The translations under genes and the position numbers were made by a program. Under the pieces are notes generated by a model. The model ran no database searches. It worked only from the letters and a program-made list of their open reading frames with translations, and was not told the origin of the DNA. From positions 1 to 25,133 of the forward strand of contig WQRP01000004.1 in NCBI GenBank assembly GCA_009786675.1: 25,133 nucleotides of DNA. The letters are read 5' to 3'. How positions within the stretch are numbered: the stretch's first letter is position 1; each line of letters opens with the position of its first letter. This document shows positions 22,144 to 25,133 of this stretch, piece after piece. Source of the stretch: Treponema sp. GTDB taxonomy: Bacteria > Spirochaetota > Spirochaetia > Treponematales > Breznakiellaceae.

Positions 22144-23733
22144 ATGAACGCGCTTCTGGTTTTATACGCCGGCAACCTGGCCGGCGAGGCTTTCGAGCCC
22201 GTCCTTGGGGAAAAAAACAGCCTGTCCCTGGCCGTAGAGCGGGCCCGGGGATTTCCCGGGGTCGGCAAAACTGTGCTGCTTACCGGATCCTCGCTGGTGC
22301 CCAGTTTGGAAGGCGTGGTGGTCGAGGGCAGGGAAGAACCCTGGACCGTCAGGGCCCTGCTAGAGGCCATCGCCGCCCACTCCAGGGAACCCTTCGATTT
22401 TGGCTATTTCGCCTGGGCCGATTGCCCCTTCCTTGATCCGGATCTTGCCGGGAAACTTGCCGAAAGGCACCTTCGCTACGCCGCCGAGTATTCCTACGCC
22501 GACGGCTGGCCCCACGGCCTTGCCCCGGAACTGCTTTCGCCTGGAACCGCCGCCATACTCGCCAAAATCCTGGGCGACGACGACGGGGGCCCGGTGGGGC
22601 GGGACGCGCTGTTCTCGGTTATCCAGAAGGACATAAACGCCTTTGACATCGAGACCGAGATTTCCTCGGTTGACCTGCGCTGCCACCGCCTAAGCCTGGC
22701 CGCCGATTCCGGGCGGAACCTGCTCCTGTTGCGTCGCTTTGTCGCCTCCGGGGACGACGGCGCGGGGGAAATACCCGACACCGCCGCCGTGGAAAAGATT
22801 GTCGCGGAAAGGCCGGAGTGCCTGCGAACGCTTCCGGCCTTTTACCCGATCCAGGTTTTCGGCGGTTGCCCGCAGGCCTGCGCCTATTGCCCCTGGCCGG
22901 TGGCCTCGGACAGCCCGGTTACCGAAAGGCGGGACCAAATGGAGCCCGGGCAGTTCGACGCGCTGCTCGAAAAAATCGTCGCCTTCTCCGGCGACGCGGT
23001 CATAGACCTTTCCCTGTGGGGGGAGCTTTCGCTCCATCCCCAAAAGCTGGAACTGGTCGGGATGGTGCTGCGTCGCCCGGAGCTTGCCCTTGTCATAGAG
23101 ACCTCCGGCATAGGCTGGAAGAACGGGGAACTGGAACAAATCGCCGAGATGGCGCGGAACGCCGCGCCGCGCCGGATGGCCTTTCCCCCGGCTCTTTCGT
23201 GGATAGTCTCGCTGGACGCCGCGGATCCGGCAAGGTACAAGGAGGTACGCGGGGCCGGGTTTGCCGAGGCAAACGACTGCGCGAAAAAGATCCTGTCCCT
23301 TTTTCCGAAGGACGCATACGTGCAGGCGGTTCGGACGCAGGGCGCGGAGGACGACATAGAGCGGTTCTATCGTTCGTGGAAGGAGGCCGCCTCGGCGAAC
23401 ACCATCATCCAGAAGTACGACGATTTCTGCGGGATGCTGCCGCGAAAACAGGCTTCCGATCTTTCCCCGGTGCAAAGGCAGCCCTGTTGGCACCTTATGC
23501 GGGACATGCCCATCCTGATTGACGGCACGGTACCATTGTGCAGGCAGCAGGTTTGCCGGAAGCAGCCCGACGCGATCACGCTGGGAAACGCCTTTAGCGA
23601 AGCGCTTGAAACAATATGGGAGCGGGGCCGGCGGCATTACGACGGGCAGGTATCCGTGGTGGCCGCCAGGGCCGGAGCAAAATACGATTCCCTGTGTGAA
23701 AAGTGCGATGAGTACTATACCTACAACTTTTAA
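22144..23733 (+). CDS. Spirochete radical SAM/SPASM protein with nucleotidyltransferase-like N-terminus
   Basis: A 529-residue protein that I recognise as resembling the spirochete-specific 'spiro-SPASM' proteins. Residues 1 to about 215 resemble a GT-A nucleotidyltransferase (LLVLYAGNLAGEAFEPVLG; WADCPFLDPDLAGKLAERHL near 91-110), apparently degenerate. The radical SAM domain follows, with 4Fe-4S ligands Cys242, Cys246 and Cys249 in GGCPQACAYCPWP. A C-terminal SPASM domain carries Cys448, Cys466, Cys471, Cys518 and Cys521, which would hold auxiliary iron-sulphur clusters. SPASM enzymes often modify peptides or proteins; the substrate here is unknown. It heads a cluster with a glycosyltransferase-like and a SpsF-like gene, which points to glycan or glycoprotein work. 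The start ATG 22144 lacks a Shine-Dalgarno and follows a GATAAT box by eight bases. Confidence 0.82.
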   Translation: MNALLVLYAGNLAGEAFEPVLGEKNSLSLAVERARGFPGVGKTVLLTGSSLVPSLEGVVVEGREEPWTVRALLEAIAAHSREPFDFGYFAWADCPFLDPDLAGKLAERHLRYAAEYSYADGWPHGLAPELLSPGTAAILAKILGDDDGGPVGRDALFSVIQKDINAFDIETEISSVDLRCHRLSLAADSGRNLLLLRRFVASGDDGAGEIPDTAAVEKIVAERPECLRTLPAFYPIQVFGGCPQACAYCPWPVASDSPVTERRDQMEPGQFDALLEKIVAFSGDAVIDLSLWGELSLHPQKLELVGMVLRRPELALVIETSGIGWKNGELEQIAEMARNAAPRRMAFPPALSWIVSLDAADPARYKEVRGAGFAEANDCAKKILSLFPKDAYVQAVRTQGAEDDIERFYRSWKEAASANTIIQKYDDFCGMLPRKQASDLSPVQRQPCWHLMRDMPILIDGTVPLCRQQVCRKQPDAITLGNAFSEALETIWERGRRHYDGQVSVVAARAGAKYDSLCEKCDEYYTYNF

Positions 23734-23737
23734 CGAG

Positions 23738-24742
23738 ATGCTGCCCTCATACACCGTAATCGGCGGTAGGGAGCGCCTTGGCTCCGCGGGTCTTTCCGCC
23801 GTGGTCTTAAACCGTGGCAGGCGCTATTCCAGGCGGAACATGTTCCACGACATGGAAAAAACCGGTTTCGACCAGATTGTCTCGGTGGAGCCCCCGCCGG
23901 CCCAATACGACATCGAGGAGCTGGCGGCGCAGTTTCCTTTCGTGCGTTTCGTGCTGCTCAAGGAGGCCATAAGCCTGGGGGAACAGATCAACCTGGCGGT
24001 GTCGGAACTGGATACCCCGCTGTTTTTCGTTACCTGGAACGATCTCAGGTTCGTGGTGGGGGGGGGGGCCCAGAGAATGATGGAGCGGCTTAGCTTTCCC
24101 GCTGAAAACGGGGAACAGGGCGAGGAGAGAAACTTTGCCAGGCGGCTCTGCACCGTTCCCGTCATACAAAGCCAGCGCTTCGAAACGCTTCCGACGCTAA
24201 GGGCCCCGGTACTGCCCCGAAAGAAGGGGCATACCCGCAGCCTTAGCCCATCGCGGGAGGGGCTTCGCAGCCTTTACCCCTTTGACGGCGTCGGCGTGTA
24301 TGACCGAGAGCGTTTTATCCGCATGGGCGGATTCGACGGAACGCTGAAAAGCAGTTACTGGCAGCTAATGGACTTCGGTTTTCGCGCCCACCTGTGGGGC
24401 GAGGAAATTTCCGCGACCCAAACGCTAAAGCTTTCCTACGAGGCCTCGCCCCCAGTCGAGGACACCTCGACGGGAATCGATTACCGTCGTTTTTATCTAA
24501 AAAACCTTGCCCCGGTATTCCGCAAGGATTACGCCCACCTGCCCCTGCGGCGCTTCCCCCGTTTTATGCTCCAGGCCGGGGAATGTTTTTTTAGCGCCTG
24601 CGAGGATTTTTCCGACGGCCGCCAATGGGTGCACACCAACCGTTTCAGGTGGAGGTGCGATCCCAGGGCGATCGCCGGACTTTGGACGCCGGGCAATGCC
24701 GAGGAAAGCGTTCATACACTGCGGCAGGAAAGCTCGGCATGA
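23738..24742 (+). CDS. GT2-like glycosyltransferase domain protein
   Basis: A 334-residue protein with the GT-A type pattern of family 2 glycosyltransferases: a nucleotide-binding-like first half (YTVIGGRERLGSAGLSAVVL; TPLFFVTWNDLRF near 93-105 at the usual acidic DXD place, here only Asn-Asp), and a second half with YDRERFIRMGGFDGTL and YWQLMDFGFRAHLWG at 188-221, equivalent to the GGFDE and ED-RL acceptor motifs. Activity is not certain because the metal site is atypical. ATG 23738 lies four bases after the SPASM gene stop; ATG 23708, overlapping that gene, is an alternative. Gly108-110 are encoded by an uninterrupted G11 tract, and a change of one G would truncate the protein. The stop overlaps the next gene (ATGA), so the cluster is co-translated. 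Confidence 0.72.
   Translation: MLPSYTVIGGRERLGSAGLSAVVLNRGRRYSRRNMFHDMEKTGFDQIVSVEPPPAQYDIEELAAQFPFVRFVLLKEAISLGEQINLAVSELDTPLFFVTWNDLRFVVGGGAQRMMERLSFPAENGEQGEERNFARRLCTVPVIQSQRFETLPTLRAPVLPRKKGHTRSLSPSREGLRSLYPFDGVGVYDRERFIRMGGFDGTLKSSYWQLMDFGFRAHLWGEEISATQTLKLSYEASPPVEDTSTGIDYRRFYLKNLAPVFRKDYAHLPLRRFPRFMLQAGECFFSACEDFSDGRQWVHTNRFRWRCDPRAIAGLWTPGNAEESVHTLRQESSA
24058..24068 (+). repeat. G11 homopolymer inside the glycosyltransferase gene
   Basis: Eleven consecutive G from 24058 to 24068. At this length the reading frame stays open through to 24742. Poly-G tracts of this size can slip during replication and switch genes on and off. Confidence 0.95.
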
Positions 24743-25133
24743 CGGGAATAGTACTCCAGGCCCGCCTTGATTCGTCGCGTCTGCCGGAGAAGTCGCTGCT
24801 CCCCCTTGGGGGAAGGCCGCTGATACTTAGGGTAATGGAAGCCCTGAACAAAGTCCCCGCGGAACTTAGGGTGCTTGCCTGTCCCGGGGATTCCGTCGCG
24901 GCCTTTGGGCCGCTTGCCGCCGAGGCTGGTTTTTCGCTGTTCGGCGGCCCCAAGGACGACGTGCTTAAACGCTACTGTCTTGCCATACAAAAATTCGGCA
25001 TGGACAACGTGATAAGGGCAACGGGCGACAACCCATTTGTGTTTGCCGACGCCGCCGCCGAAATCGTCGCCCAGGCCATTGCCCTTGGCGCGGACTATGC
25101 GGGATACGGCGGCCTACCCGTGGGGGGGGGGGG
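24739..25133 (+). CDS. SpsF/CMP-KDO-synthetase-like nucleotidyltransferase (3' end cut by window edge)
   Basis: The first 131 residues of a cytidylyltransferase-type protein. The opening VLQARLDSSRLPEKSLLPLGGRPL matches the nucleotide-binding signature of SpsF and KdsB/NeuA relatives (QARxxSxRLPxK...LxGxPL), and RATGDNPFVFAD with Asp97 is the metal-binding segment. Such enzymes activate sugars with CTP for surface polysaccharide or flagellin glycosylation; the sugar is unknown. ATG 24739 overlaps the preceding stop as ATGA, so it belongs to the same operon. The segment around Asp97 resembles the N-terminal domain of the SPASM protein two genes upstream (ADCPF against GDNPF with similar spacing to a Gly/Tyr-rich end), which suggests a shared origin. 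The sequence ends inside a poly-G tract. Confidence 0.82.
   Translation, partial: MTGIVLQARLDSSRLPEKSLLPLGGRPLILRVMEALNKVPAELRVLACPGDSVAAFGPLAAEAGFSLFGGPKDDVLKRYCLAIQKFGMDNVIRATGDNPFVFADAAAEIVAQAIALGADYAGYGGLPVGGG
25122..25133 (+). repeat. Poly-G tract (at least 12) at the right edge
   Basis: Twelve G in a row run to the last base, so the true length is unknown. It lies in the coding frame of the SpsF-like gene (Gly codons). It may be a slippage site, or the point where sequencing or assembly failed. Confidence 0.85.

Overview
The window reads as a chromosomal segment from a GC-rich spirochete, most likely a treponeme-like member of the Spirochaetales. Three markers support this: a chemotaxis operon cheA / CheW-CheR-like fusion / cheX, a class I (archaeal-type) lysyl-tRNA synthetase, and a radical SAM/SPASM protein of the kind I associate with spirochetes. 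No species can be named from the sequence alone. There are no insertion sequences, phage genes or CRISPR arrays. Coding density is very high, and many neighbouring genes overlap by ATGA or TAATG junctions.

Layout. 1-4160 (+): end of a chemotaxis operon (cheA cut by the left edge, the CheW-CheR-like fusion, cheX), closed by a hairpin terminator. No cheY follows. 4203-4314: tRNA-Val(GAC) with its own strong terminator. 4327-8817 (-): a histidine operon read leftward as hisA-hisI-hisE (one fused gene), hisC, hisD and then a small radical SAM protein. 8818-8902: a short divergent promoter region. 8903-14446 (+): murE and argD, translationally coupled, then a calcium-type P-type ATPase. 14538-16181 (+): lysS. 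16247-17017 (-): a lone DeoR-family repressor with a promoter that carries two TGGTGCA boxes. 17190-21987 (-): a four-gene signalling operon read leftward as a receiver-like protein lacking its phospho-acceptor Asp, a sugar-binding-protein-like lipoprotein, a large membrane sensor joining dCache, HAMP, a PP2C phosphatase and an RsbW-like kinase, and a tandem STAS protein whose second copy has lost the phospho-site. 22144-25133 (+): a three-gene cluster of a nucleotidyltransferase-like/radical SAM/SPASM fusion, a GT2-like glycosyltransferase with an internal G11 tract, and a SpsF-like nucleotidyltransferase cut by the right edge inside a run of at least 12 G.

How the genes fit together. The che genes form the core of a chemosensory array. 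The his genes cover five of the histidine steps, three of them on one polypeptide. MurE and ArgD are probably linked through the diamino acid of peptidoglycan. The 17-22 kb operon looks like a self-contained partner-switching pathway in which an extracytoplasmic ligand sets the phosphorylation state of a STAS protein. The last cluster is probably for surface or flagellar glycan modification.

The most unusual window-wide pattern is that five promoter-proximal genes (hisAIE, murE, lysS, the receiver-like gene and the SPASM gene) have a -10-like box ending only 6-10 bases before the start codon and no Shine-Dalgarno sequence. Several downstream or long-leader genes (cheX, hisD, the ATPase, deoR) have clear ones. 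This suggests widespread leaderless transcription.
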